A stretch of DNA of 64,000 nt from Selaginella moellendorffii (lineage: Eukaryota > Streptophyta > Lycopodiopsida > Selaginellales > Selaginellaceae), in the NCBI RefSeq assembly GCF_000143415.4, contig NW_003314296.1:62001-126000 (forward strand), read 5' to 3'. The notes beneath the pieces were generated by a model that was not told the origin of the DNA, made no database searches, and saw nothing but the letters and a program-made list of their open reading frames with translations. Shown piece after piece: positions 9,494-20,723 of this stretch (its first letter is position 1; every line of letters begins with the position of its first letter). Made by a program: the position numbers and the translations under genes.

Positions 9494-11078
9494 TAATTGA
9501 TCTCCGCAGGCTAGAATTTCCGAGAATGGAAAGCGACTGGATGAAGTTCGTGATCCGCTCCGAGTTGAGACAGCACAGCACCAATGGCAAAGTCGGAGGC
9601 GTCAGCCTCGATGAAGAAAGGTTGTGAGGAATCAGCATGGATCAAGACAGGAGTAGAACTAAAGGCCGCCTTGAGTGTGTCGAAGGCCTGCTGGGCAGCA
9701 GCAGACCAAGAGAAGGGAACATCCTTGTGAGTGAGATGTGTGAGAGGAAGGACAATGTCAGAGTAGTGATCAATGAATTTGCGGTAGAAGTTGGCGAAGC
9801 CAAGGAAAACCTGAACGTCCGACATTGATTGTGGAGGCTCCCATTCGAGAATAGTCTTGACTTTAGCAGGATCCATCGTGATACCCTCAGGAGTGACAAT
9901 GTACTCAAGGAACTCCACAGACTGCTGATCAAAGGAACATTTCTCAAGCTTCGCGTATAGGCCGTGTTCTCGCAGCTTCGCTAGCACCTTGCGAACATGT
10001 TCGTCATGCTCCTCCTGAGTTTTTGAGTAGATGAGGATGTCATCGAGGTAGACGATCACCATCTGATCAAGAAACTCCCGAAAAACGTCGTTCGCCATGT
10101 GTTGGAAAACTGCTGGAGCATTTGTCAAGCCAAATGGCATGACAGTGTACTCGAAGTGGCCATAGCGGGTTTGGAACGCAGTCTTCCATTCATCACCAGG
10201 CCGGATCCGGATCAGATTGTATGCTCCACGGAGGTCGATCTTGGTGAAGAAGCGGGCACCGCCGAGGCATTCCAACAGGTCCGAGATCAGGGGCAGCGGA
10301 TAACGGTTCCGAACAGTCACCTTGTTCAAACCTCGGTAGTCGATGACTAGCCGCAAGCTCCCATCCTTCTTCTTGACAAAGAAGACAAGCGCTCTAGCTG
10401 GGGACTGCGAATGCTGAATGTAGCCCGAGGCAAGGTTCTCATCCACGTACTCTTTGAGGGCCTTAAGCTCGGACGGGGATAACCCGTAGATAGGCCCCCA
10501 CGGAGGTGACGCTCCTTCCTGTAAATCAATGGGACAATCATAAGGCCGATGAACAGGCAGTACACTAGCTTTTTTCTTGTCAAACACATCCCCAAAATCA
10601 TGATACTTCTCAGGAAGACTGACAGGAGAAACATGCAAAGCAAAAAGAAAAAGAGGTTCTTCATGAAGGAGTTCTTTCATAGTGATTGTGGAGATAGGAG
10701 AAGGGGTACGACTAAATGGAATGATGAGACGAGGATACTGTCCAGTGTAAGATGGAAGAGAGGAAAAAGAAGAGGATGAAAACTTCGTAGAGTCAGGAAT
10801 AGAACCCCGACTTGAGTTTAGGGAACTTTTCCTGATTCGGACTCGATGAACACCAGGGGAAGCCGTGGGAGATGGTGATGTGGGAGAGATGAGCTGTAAG
10901 TCCTTCCAACAAATCTGAGGCTGATGTAGTTGGAACCAAGGAAGACCGAGCACCACAGAGGAGGACTTGCTGTTGATGATGTTGAAGGCGATATTGGTGA
11001 CGGTGGACCCGATGTGTACACGAACGGGCAACGTTTCCCTAAGTCCAGAAGATGGAGACACAAAATGCCCGCCGATCG
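9494..11078 (-). pseudogene. pol: Inverted chromovirus protease-RT segment, left tandem copy
   Basis: Carries the second half of the protease region (IGGHFVSPSSG), then RT with YLDDILIYSK, and the RNase H start up to HSRKF. It stops at 9511-9513 where a CAG codon has become TAG. It is one unit of a 1,583-bp tandem duplication with 11079-12661. The two units differ by scattered single bases. Confidence 0.82.
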
Positions 11079-12661
11079 TAATTGATCTCCGCAGGCTGGA
11101 ATTTCCGAGAATGGAAAGCGACCGGATGAAGTTCGTGATCTGCTCCGAGTTGAGACAACACAGCACCAATGGCAAAGTCGGAGGCGTCAGCCTTGATGAA
11201 GAAAGGTTGTGAGGAATCAGCATGGATCAAGACAGGAGCAGAACTGAAGGCCGCCTTGAGTGTGTCGAAGGCCTGCTGGGCAGCAGCAGACCAAGAGAAG
11301 GGAACATCCTTGCGAGTGAGATGTGTGAGAGGAAGGACAATGTCAGAGTAGTGATCAATGAATTTGCGGTAGAAGTTGGCGAAGCCAAGGAAAACCTGAA
11401 CATCCGACATTGATTGTGGAGGCTCCCATTCGAGAATAGTCTTGACTTTAGCAGGATCCATCGTGATACCCTCAGGAGTGACAATGTACCCAAGGAACTC
11501 CACAGACTGCTGATCAAAGGAACATTTCTCAAGCTTCGCGTATAGGCCATGTTCTCGCAGCTTCGCTAGCACCTTGCGAACATGTTCGTCATGCTCCTCC
11601 TGAGTTTTTGAGTAGATGAGGATGTCATCGAGGTAGACGATCACCATCTGATCAAGAAACTCCCGAAAAACGTCATTCGCCATGTGTTGGAAAACCGCTG
11701 GAGCATTTGTCAAGCCAAATGGCATGACAGTGTACTCGAAGTGGCCATAGCGGGTTCGGAACGCAGTCTTCCATTCATCACCAGGCCGGATCCGGATCAG
11801 ATTGTATGCTCCACGGAGGTCGATCTTGGTGAAGAAGCGGGCACCGCCAAGGTGTTCCAACAGGTCCGAGATCAGGGGCAACGGATAACGGTTCCGAACA
11901 GTCACCTTGTTCAAACCTCGGTAGTCGATGACTAGCCGCAAGCTCCCATCCTTCTTTTTGACAAAGAAGACAGGCGCTCCAGTCGGGGACTGCGAATGCT
12001 GAATGTAGCCCGAGGCAAGGTTCTCATCCACGTACTCTTTGAGGGCCTTAAGCTCGGACGGGGATAACCCGTAGATAGGCCCCCACGGAGGTGACGCTCC
12101 TTCCTGTAAATCAATGGGACAATCATAAGGCCGATGAACAGGCAGTACACTAGCTTTTTTCTTGTCAAACACATCCCCAAAATCATGATACTTCTCAGGA
12201 AGACTGACAGGAGAAACATGCAAAGCAAAAAGAAAAAGAGGTTCTTCATGAAGGAGTTCTTTCATAGTGATTGTGGAGATAGGAGAAGGGGTACGACTAA
12301 ATGGAATGATGAAACGAGGATACTATCCAGTGTAAGATGGAAGAGAGGAAAAAGAAGAAGATGAAAACTTCGTAGAGTCAGGAACAGAACCCCGACTTGA
12401 GTTTAGGGAACTTTTCCTGATTCGGACTCGATGAACACCAGGGGAAGCCGTGGGAGATGGTGATGTGGGAGAGATGAGCTGTAAGTCCTTCCAACAAATC
12501 TGAGGCTGATGTAGTTGGAACCAAGGAAGACCGAGCACCACAGAGGAGGACTTGCTGTTGATGATGTTGAAGGCGATATTGGTGACGGTGGACCCGATGT
12601 GTACTCGAACGGGCAACGTTTCCCTAAGTCCAGAAGATGGAGACACAAAATGCCCGCCGAT
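11079..12661 (-). pseudogene. pol: Inverted chromovirus protease-RT segment, right tandem copy
   Basis: This is the right-hand unit of the tandem duplication. It includes the end of protease, the RT domain (12265 down to about 11090) with an intact YLDD motif and an uninterrupted RT reading frame, then the RNase H start (AEINYD). It then jumps into the next unit at about 11077. A stop at 12323-12325 (CAG to TAG) separates protease from RT. Confidence 0.82.
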
Positions 12662-13009
12662 GCCTTCAACCCTCAGATCCCGTATGGTAGGAGAAAGAGG
12701 AACATGATATCGGGCAGCAAAGTCCGTGTCCATGAAGCAGGAAGTTGCACCCGAGTCCAGTAGCACCAAAGCCTTGAGTCCTGATTGTCCGGTGAAAGAA
12801 AGGAGACATGGGACGCAGAAGTTGCGGGAATTGGTGGTGGCTTTGATGAAAGGTGGTGAGGAGCTTGATAAGGAAGAAAAGTGATTTTTATTTGGGGAGT
12901 CCAAACAGACAGCTCCTACTCTGTTTGGACAGGGTTGTTTCCCGACTGCAACAAAAGTGAACTTTGAGGCAGAGTGAACTCGAGCAATCGGGGAGGCTTC
13001 CTGGGACAC
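12323..13009 (-). pseudogene. pol: Inverted chromovirus Pol start (protease) ending in a nonsense codon
   Basis: Same frame relation to gag as in the forward copy. LLDSGAT is preserved (about 12750). The frame ends at TAG 12323-12325, where the forward copy continues with CAG. The right part overlaps the tandem-duplicated segment. Confidence 0.8.
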
Positions 13010-13806
13010 ACAGCTGCTTTGTGATTAGGATCAGCACAGTAGAGGCAAAGATTATGAGATATTCGACGTTGCCTCTCAGCAGGACTCAACTTCCCTCTAA
13101 TGAGTCGGGGAGTACCAGAAATATCCATCGGGACCGGAGCAGTAGGTTTAGGACTATGCCCCGAAGACTCAAGCTGGGATTCCTGAGTCTGGGACGGAAA
13201 AACAGCGGCGCGGCGACTTTCCTGATGACGTTCAAAGAGACGATTGTCACATCGAACAGCTTTGTTGATGGCGTCCGACAGGTCCTTGGGATCCTCCATG
13301 GTGAGCAACAAATCCTTGACACCGTTGTTGAGGCCGAAACGAAATTGGTCAATCAGGGCCCGCTCATCCCACTGAGTGTCCAAGGCAAGGAGTTGGAACT
13401 CTACAGCGTAGATCGAGGCAGGACGAGACCCCTGAGAGAGACGTCTCATCTTTGTGGTAGCAGCCCGAACCCGATCCGTCTCGCCAAAACATGCTTCGAG
13501 CTTCTCTTTGAACAATTGAAGATCCATCAGCTCCGGAACCACGACCCCTTTCATGCTCTTCTCCAGAAGAGGAGAAAACCATGACAAAGCTGCACCCTCG
13601 AGCAACGTCCCAATCACGCCGATTTGAGACTCGGGAGTGGGGTACCGCCGATGTTGAAGTGTAAAGATCAGCTCCATTTGGTTCAAAAATCCACGAAGCT
13701 CCGAACGTTTGCCTGAAAATTTCGCCGGGAAACTCACCTTCGGTTCAGGAACTTTGCTGGATCCTTGAGCCGAAAGTGAAGCAAGCTCCTGCTGCATGCG
13801 AAGAAG
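12916..13806 (-). pseudogene. gag: Inverted chromovirus Gag, N-terminally truncated
   Basis: Capsid and CCHC zinc knuckle match the forward gag, but about the first 30 residues are absent because the sequence switches strand at about 13806. There is no initiator ATG in its proper place. The slippery heptamer near its end is kept. Confidence 0.85.
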
Positions 13807-13900
13807 GGTCGTGGTTCCGGAGCTGATGGATCTTCAATTGTTCAAAGAGAAGCTCGAAGCATGTTTTGGCGAGACGGATCGGGTTCGGGCTGCTACCACA
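13807..13900 (+). pseudogene. Forward gag scrap between inverted gag and LTR3
   Basis: About 95 bp, matching gag positions near 3870-3962 in plus orientation (GTGGTTCCGGAGCTGATGG through GCTGCTACCACA). The left junction shares GGGTCG with the inverted gag, and the right junction runs straight into LTR3 lacking its first ~16 bp. Confidence 0.85.
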
Positions 13901-14245
13901 ATTCTTGCCACATTCCTGACTCTTGCCGGATTCCTGACCTGCAGACCACATTCCTAACTCTCGAGACACTTCCCTATTCCTGAGTCTCGAGACACTTCCC
14001 GATTCCTGAGTCTCGAGCCACATTCCTGATGATGATGTGGTGCCTCCTCGACCTCAGCTGTATTTAGGCCGTCCTCGATCCAAGAGTGGTGGAGCTTCAT
14101 CAACCTATAGTATATATAGGTTAGCCTTGTTCCATTTCTCCACAATCTGAATCAACACCAGTCTAAGGCCTCTTCTTTGTTTTCACTAGCTTTTTCTCTT
14201 TGTCTTTAGCATTTTCCAGTCTTGATTTTGTTAGGGGTCTTGACA
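13901..14245 (+). repeat. LTR3, 5'-truncated by about 16 bp
   Basis: Lacks the TGTCAGGAATCCCC start but is otherwise LTR-like to TTGACA at 14245. It has three 26-bp units and the same diagnostic bases as LTR1. It is followed directly by ACGTG. Confidence 0.88.
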
Positions 14246-14250
14246 ACGTG
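14246..14250. repeat. Target-site duplication, right copy (ACGTG)
   Basis: Identical to 3065-3069, directly after the LTR3 end. Confidence 0.75.
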
Positions 14251-15230
14251 TTTTGCTCGTTTGGCTTTCGCTTCGGCCACTACCACGTGGCGCCCTTCTG
14301 GCTCCATTTTGGGGCCTAGGGATTTTGTGTCTCACAATTAGATCCCTTTGTTTATTGATGTTTTACATGACAAATGGCATATTTATAAATGCTTAATATG
14401 TATGATTTTAATTTTAAGGGTAAAAATATATTTTACTCAAGGGCATATTATATTTTAAGTAACCACTAATTAATAAAAATCAAACCCATACTATGTACTC
14501 TGATACTATATGTAGCATAATTTGAAAAAGAGGTAATTACATAATAAACAAGCTCTTAATGGCTAAAGAGGCTTGCAAATATAATTTCACAACAAAATTA
14601 TTTGAAATATAAAGTGATAAGACCATCTTTTTGGCTTTGGCTTTTAATGTGTATTTTATCCCTATATTTTTTTAAAAGTTTTAAAGATCACAATGACAAT
14701 ATATCTAAATCTCACGTGAGTTACAAATTGTAATTATATTGCTTTTTAAAATTTATATTAATTTATTAGAATCTATAAACTATGATCTTAGATCCATAAG
14801 AAACTTTAATTGATACTTTGACAAAAATTATTTTTTAAAAAAACTAATTGGGTTAATCACTAAATATTCAGAACTAATAGATTCGTAATAACTTAATTAT
14901 ATGAAGATATAGATTTTCTATGAATGATGTTGAAATTTAGAATTCACCAATCTTATTACTAAATTTTGTATTGAACCTACTTATATAATGCGATACCAAA
15001 ATTTTAAGATTCACCAATCTTTTGTATACTTAAATCTATAAGTCATTTGATATAATACATATACATATACATTGTTTATGGGCAGATTACCGTAACCAAA
15101 ATTTGTGGTCTGCTAATGACCCGTAATAAATTCTGCTCTCAGGAATCACCATCTCCGCCAAAAACACAACCCCATATCTGGAAGAAAAAATCTGAGTGCT
15201 TCGAGTCCAAAAATCTTGAAAACTCTTAGT
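14251..15230. other. AT-rich intergenic sequence, no gene
   Basis: Strongly AT-rich from about 14380, with no coding-like frame. A stretch near 14640-14710 resembles 1427-1490 (both have GTATTTTATC followed by TATAT), hinting at shared repeat descent. The last 80 bp is probably the 3' UTR side of the dihydrouridine synthase gene. Confidence 0.6.
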
Positions 15231-16583
15231 TTAGTCACTGGCTTCCTCAGCAACTTCACCAAGCTTTGGTCTCATCCTTTCTAACATCTCCCTTCCCAGA
15301 TCCCTCAGCCAGGTACTATCCACCTTGTGTTCCCTGTTCAGTTTCTCGCGAAGATCAGGATGAACTCGAAACCATTCACCCAGCAGCCTGTGAACATGAG
15401 CACGGATACACTTGTCCGGAGCCGGATACTTCTCGCACTGATCCAAGTATTCCATGAGTAAAGTCACCGGATCGATCATAAGTTTACTCGACCCCTGCTC
15501 TTCGTCCTCGCTGTCACTGGGTTTGAAAGTTCTGTATCCAGCAAAGAGCGCTGGATTCTCGAGCAGTGATTCCGCAGACAAAACACCGTCCACTCCTGTT
15601 TCCTGGATGCATCTCTCGGCGTCTTCCAGCCAGCGAATGTTTCCATTCGCCAAAACGGGAATTCGCAAAGCCTGCTTCACTGCTCGGATCACCTCCCAGT
15701 CGGCTCTCACTGTTCTCGAACACTTTTGCTCCCTCGTCCGGCCGTGAACTGCCAGCAGCGAGCACCCCGAGCTCTCCAGCATCTTTGCGTATGAGATGGT
15801 GTCGTCGAGGCTGGGAAACATCCGAATCTTGCACGAAACTGGAACGTCCAAGTTGGAGACGAGCTTTGTTACCAGTGCCTGAACTAGAGGTAAGTCATCC
15901 ATGAGGAACGCTCCATAGTTTCCTCGCTTGGCTATCCTTTGCGGACACCTGGGATAGCCATAGCCAGCGATAAGTTATAGAGAAACCATAGAGCTTCTTA
16001 CCCCAGGTTGATGTCAATGTAGTCGCAAAATGGTTCCACGAGTTTTGCTGCTGCGAGCAACGTATCCGGGTTATTAGCACAAAATTGTATCAGCAATGGC
16101 CGATCTTCCTGCCATGACGTTGTAAGAAAACAAAAGCAGCAGAGAAAAGTAACAAAGAAAAACGAAGGCTTTTCATTTACCGGACAAGTCGTGAACTCGT
16201 AGTTTCGATATTTTCTATCTTCCGAGAAGAGACGAGCGTGGAGCATTGGAGTGTAGGCTCCAGTGGCCCCATATTTTCTACACAGCATCCGGAAGGGCAG
16301 CTCGGATTGATCCACCATGGGCGCCACCATGAACTTCGGAGCTCCAATGCGTCTCCAGTGATCCCACGATCTCTCAATGTGACGAGACAGTGAGAACGAG
16401 TTGAGTGGTAGCTCAGCCTCCAAATCTAGACGAAATTTTGAGATCGAGAACAGAAAATCACTGTTCTTACCAGGCTCTGCGGCGGCGCAGTGGAATCCAT
16501 TGATCTGAAAGGCATATCAGAGAGAAATCTAGCAGCTAGAGTTGCCTTACCTGCAAGGGCGCCTGCGCGGCCGCCACCGCCAT
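15231..16583 (-). CDS. DUS1: tRNA-dihydrouridine synthase (Dus1-like), 378 aa, 5 exons
   Basis: Reduces uridine to dihydrouridine in the D-loop of tRNA, using FMN and NAD(P)H. Exons on the minus strand are 16583-16551, 16504-16471, 16425-16181, 16108-16002 and 15948-15231. All junctions are GT-AG, introns are 46-73 nt, and the sum is in frame. The ATG (MAVAAAQAPLQ) was chosen because it splices cleanly into the conserved part. Family marks are APMVDQSELPFR near residue 65, TTCPEDRPLLIQFCANN, the catalytic Cys at about residue 141 in NLGCP followed by QRIAKRGNYGAFL, the FMN-site motif VHGRTREQK and LANGNIR. The specificity for positions 16/17 is inferred from Dus1 likeness. No clear transit peptide is seen, so it may act in cytosol or nucleus. 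Confidence 0.9.
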
Positions 16584-19169
16584 GGTCCCTCTGCCAAGAA
16601 CCCTAAACCTAAATTTAAAAAACACCGCGAATTAGCCACCAGCTTTGCTGTTTGGTTGATTGATACGTCCCAGCCACAATGTTTAAAGCTTGTGTCTTTG
16701 TGCGTTTTTTGTATGGATCGATCCTGCATAGAATGTAGCTGACAAGAAATCTATCGTTTTGTGGCATGTTGCAAATTTAAGGAGGTGTTGCTTTTGTGGG
16801 GTCTCATTGTCTCAATCCCCCACCAAGAAAATTCTCGGGGAACCAGTTTAACGCCTTCGTCCGTGTCGGAGTTCGATGCAATCTTCGCAAAGATCGAGCC
16901 CAACCTAAGTGTTGGATGGATTCAATTCTCACCTTGGCAACACTCGATCCATTGGAGAGGGGGAAGATTCTAACCAACCAAATTCTATCCCCAAAGAAAA
17001 ACCAAATATTTAGAAAAAGCATCACGTCCATTTCCATCACTTTCAAGTCGTATCGATCCAGTTTCAAGTAAGGACATTTGCAACCAAAGATGGAGCCTAT
17101 GTTGGTGTTGAGGGACAACGACACCTCTCTCGAAACACGACTCTTTCTTCGTTCGTTCAAGAAAAAAAAATGACTCTGACTAGGTTCTAAGCGGAAAAGG
17201 GATCAGATTGCGTGCGAGTTTTGTTATTATAGGACACAACACAAATCCGTGTTCACTATCTGATGATCTGTGTGGACAACAATGAAAGAAAGAAAGAACT
17301 CCAATTTTTTTTTCTTCGTGGGGACTTTCGGCGTGAGAATCATTCAAGGATGAATCGATCTTCACATCTTTCTCACTCTCTGATCGTTGCGTGTCCGTGT
17401 CGTAAATCTACTGCTTTGTTGCCAAAGGGGGCCATAAGATCGAGACTGAAAATCTGATCAGACAACGAAACTTGGCCACGGCTTTTTCCAAATATACACG
17501 TCGATACCAGTGGGCTCTTTGATATACGTGTTGAGCTTCCATAGGAGATGACGTTGAGCTTGTGATCACGCCGTGATCTCACTCACAGTTTATATACTAT
17601 TATATAAACTTGGCCGTCATAAAGGAACTCACCAAACAAACAAAGAAAGAAAATGTAAACGCTGGTGTCAATAATCACAAGTTGTTGATGCCACAAAAAT
17701 TGAACCTTCGTAACGGCCCGGGTCATTGTATTTCATCAAGCAGTCCCACAAAAATAAAATTCCATCAACCCAAGGCCAAGATCAAAGACAAACACTACCA
17801 CCACGACAACAACTTTCCAGACCCTACAAAAAGGTTGACAGGCAAACAAACACACTAGGGATGAATAATGCATCCATCCATTCTAAGTTGGTCAAACAAG
17901 ATGCCAAGTTTCGCGTTATCGAAAGATGTTTTGTTTGATTGATTGAGTGATCTTGTGTGAAAACTTGGGGATCGTATAATCTAGGGATGGAAGTTTGGAG
18001 TATTGCGTAGAGGCCCTAGATTTGGGCCGACACTGAGGTGTTAAAGTTTCCAGGGAAACGGCCAATTTGGCTGTTTTGCAACAATGGCAAATGTTGCACG
18101 TAACGGACATGGCCAAATTAATGACACTCGCACGGAATAGGATCTTATAACGAATCTGCTGCCGTCCATCTGGTCGATCCAAGATTTCGTCAAATCGTTG
18201 TTTGGTTGTCCAGAGGATAGATGAAAACATAAAAAAAACGCTTTAACAATGTCTAAATGGAATTTCATGGCAGGGAGAAGATTTTGGCGGTGGTAGAAAC
18301 CGGAAAAGTATTTGTGTGCATAAAGAGCTGGGCACATGTTCCATGCAGGTAGAAAGACATGTTCTTGTTATTCATTCTCAAAAGGTGAGCTAGGATTTTA
18401 TATTTATTATTACTATTGTTATTTTATTTATTCTTATTATTATTTGCTTTCTTTCTATTCAAGAAGTTTCTCTACGAAACGAAACGTCCTCTCTTGTTAG
18501 GACCACACCACCATTCGAGAACAAAAGTCCAGAAGAATTTAGGGCACACAACCCCCTCTTTTGACCAGAGGGAATCATGTACATTACACTATTATAATCA
18601 TCTTCTTGGAATTTTAACTTGGAGTGGATTACCTGGGCCAGGAGCTCCTCTAGAATCTTAATTATAGGCCTAGAAAAAAATTGATAACAGAAAAGCGAGT
18701 CGATATAGCTCACCCAAAGTAGAAATAAAATGCCCAAAGTCAACAGTTTCAACCCTTTTGACTTGACCGTTGGATTATAACGGCGAATCGATGGTTCGCC
18801 GGCGGCCACAAGGTTACATTTCACCTGCTGACGTGGGGCCTACGTGGCCAGCCGCGGCTTCTCCAAAGCATATTCTACGAAGAAAATCTCTATTTTCTTG
18901 AGGTTTGATTTAAAAGCTTGTAGCGGTGAGACGTCCGGAATTTTGCGTCTTCCATCGATCGATCGATCTCTCGCTGCGATTGAGTTGCTTCGATCCATCC
19001 ACGGTGTAATCTTGCTCTCCTCTCTTGTTTCTTCTTTCTTGCCCTCGCGCGACGCCATCGATCGATTTCTTTCTTGGATAGCTTGCTCGATCGATCGATA
19101 CCGGCATTTCGATCGGCGCTGTGAAACGCAAGGGCGCGGCGGCAACGGGGGCAAGAAGATTTCCAGGTC
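16584..19169. other. Intergenic region, no gene recognised
   Basis: The spacer between the divergent DUS1 and MYB genes. Short open frames on both strands show no domain or splice-consistent exon chain. From about 18840 the sequence is GC-richer, with GATCGATCGATC runs (about 18953 and 19088), and is probably promoter plus 5' leader of the MYB gene. Confidence 0.55.
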
Positions 19170-20723
19170 ATGACTGTCCAGATCGGTGGGAGCTCGTGCA
19201 AGGGGATCATCGCTGGAAGCTATGCGCTGGATTTGATGGGAGAGCGCGACGCATCCAGCAGCGAGCCAGCGATTATGGAGGAAAATCTTTCTGTGGATCC
19301 TGAGGAGGAGGAGGAGGATCATCGGCGACTGCAATGGAAGCGGCCTCGAATCGAATACCAGGACGCGGCGGGGGCGGCCGGGGCAGCAATGAGCGACGAG
19401 ACGGAGAGCTCGCAGCGCAAGGGCGGCGAGAGCGCCAGCTCCAAGCTCAGTCTTTGCCCGAGAGGGCACTGGCGGCCGAGCGAAGACGAGAAATTGCGCG
19501 AGCTGGTAGCGCTCCATGGTCCACAGAACTGGAATCTCATCGCGGAGAAGCTCGAGGGACGATCAGGTAGCAAACACTCTCACAATTCCCATGTTTCTTC
19601 CTCGCTAGCATACTTTTCTTTCGATCTTCTCACGATTCTTTCTTCTTTTCTTTGCAGGGAAGAGCTGCAGGCTAAGATGGTTCAATCAGCTCGATCCGCG
19701 AATCAATCGCCAGCCTTTCAGCGAGGAGGAGGAAGAGCGCCTCCTCGCGGCCCATACATTCCATGGGAACAAGTGGGCTCTCATCGCGCGGCTCTTCCCG
19801 GGAAGAACAGACAACGCCGTGAAGAACCACTGGCATGTCATCATGGCCAGGAAGTTCCGCGAGCGCTCCAAGCTCTACGGGCGAAGATCCAAAGCCCACT
19901 CGACTGTTACTACAATCAATGGCGCTGGCGCTGGCGCGGCTAGTACGCTTGCCGCTACGCCAAGGCGTAGCGCTACGAGTAGCTTTACAAGCCAGCGCCA
20001 AAGACTTATTGCTAGTGGAGAAGCGTCGACGTCGAGCTCGTCGGGTGCTACGTTACCATCTTGGCTAGAAAAGTACTGTGCCACTGTCACTGCTGCTGCT
20101 ACTAGCACCATCACCACGCGCCCGACGGGGTTTCAAGTCCCACAGTGTCATCCAGGATCATCACGAGCAGTTCCTCTCGGAAATCCCGAGCTTCTTAAGG
20201 CGAGACCAGGCGGCGGCATTGGATGCGAGGGCGCGAGCTTCTTCCCGACGTACCCGAGCTTGATCAAAGAAGACATTGCCAACGCTTACAACCTCGAGCT
20301 ATCCAGTAAGAAGTTTGTGTGTTTCCACAAGTTCTTAGAACTTAAGTTGTGTGCGTGAGTGGTTTGCTAGGATGCTCGCAGCAGAGGAGTGGTCCAGTGA
20401 TCTTCGGCCAAAGAAGGGTCGGCTACTCGAGCTTTGCTGGTTCTGGTTCGACTGCTAATGAAGCAGCTATAACTCGGCGATCCGAAACAGGCGAGGACCA
20501 CGGGAAGTGGCCGTGGATGGCTCGTCCGGAGGGCTACTCGGGCTCCTTTGGGCGATCGGAGGGGCAAGCAAACCAAAGCTGGGCGTCGGCATCGTCGACG
20601 TCGAGGGACCCGGAGTCGAGTGCGATGATAAGTCGTTCTCCCAACAACCAAACGCAGCCAGCTGACCAGCACAGACAACAGACGGTTCCTTTCATAGACT
20701 TCTTGGGGGTGGGAGCTGCTTGA
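19170..20723 (+). CDS. R2R3-MYB transcription factor (MYB52/54/105/117 group), 465 aa, 3 exons
   Basis: DNA-binding transcription factor. Exons are 19170-19566, 19658-20305 and 20371-20723; both introns are GT-AG and frames join exactly. The N-terminus is acidic (EEEEED near residue 45). R2 runs about residues 98-148 ([15 protein letters not shown], then [17 protein letters not shown] across intron 1) and R3 about 151-200 ([29 protein letters not shown]). The post-R3 motif [15 protein letters not shown] is typical of the Arabidopsis MYB52/54/56/105/117 subgroup, which acts in organ boundaries and secondary wall control. The C-terminus ends [12 protein letters not shown], a motif I also associate with this group. 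Low-complexity Ser/Thr/Ala tracts separate R3 from the tail. The exact regulatory target is unknown. Confidence 0.9.

Larger units (their letters stand above)
3070..14245. mobile_element. Compound Ty3/gypsy chromovirus insertion
   Basis: The order is LTR1, leader, gag, pol with RT deletion, LTR2, inverted pol/gag block, 95-bp forward gag scrap, truncated LTR3. The whole 11.2 kb is flanked by one 5-bp duplication, ACGTG. Both pol copies encode a C-terminal chromodomain after integrase, which places the element in the chromovirus branch. LTR1 and LTR3 share diagnostic bases and three 26-bp units, while LTR2 has four units and different bases, so LTR1/LTR3 look like the outer pair. Neither copy is intact. 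Pieces are annotated separately below. Confidence 0.85.

Noticed and set aside
16109-16180. In-frame read-through of the DUS1 intron (VNEKPSFFFVTFLCC...)
   Set aside because: Splicing gives TTCPEDRPLLIQF, the conserved Dus1 sequence; the read-through text is intronic.
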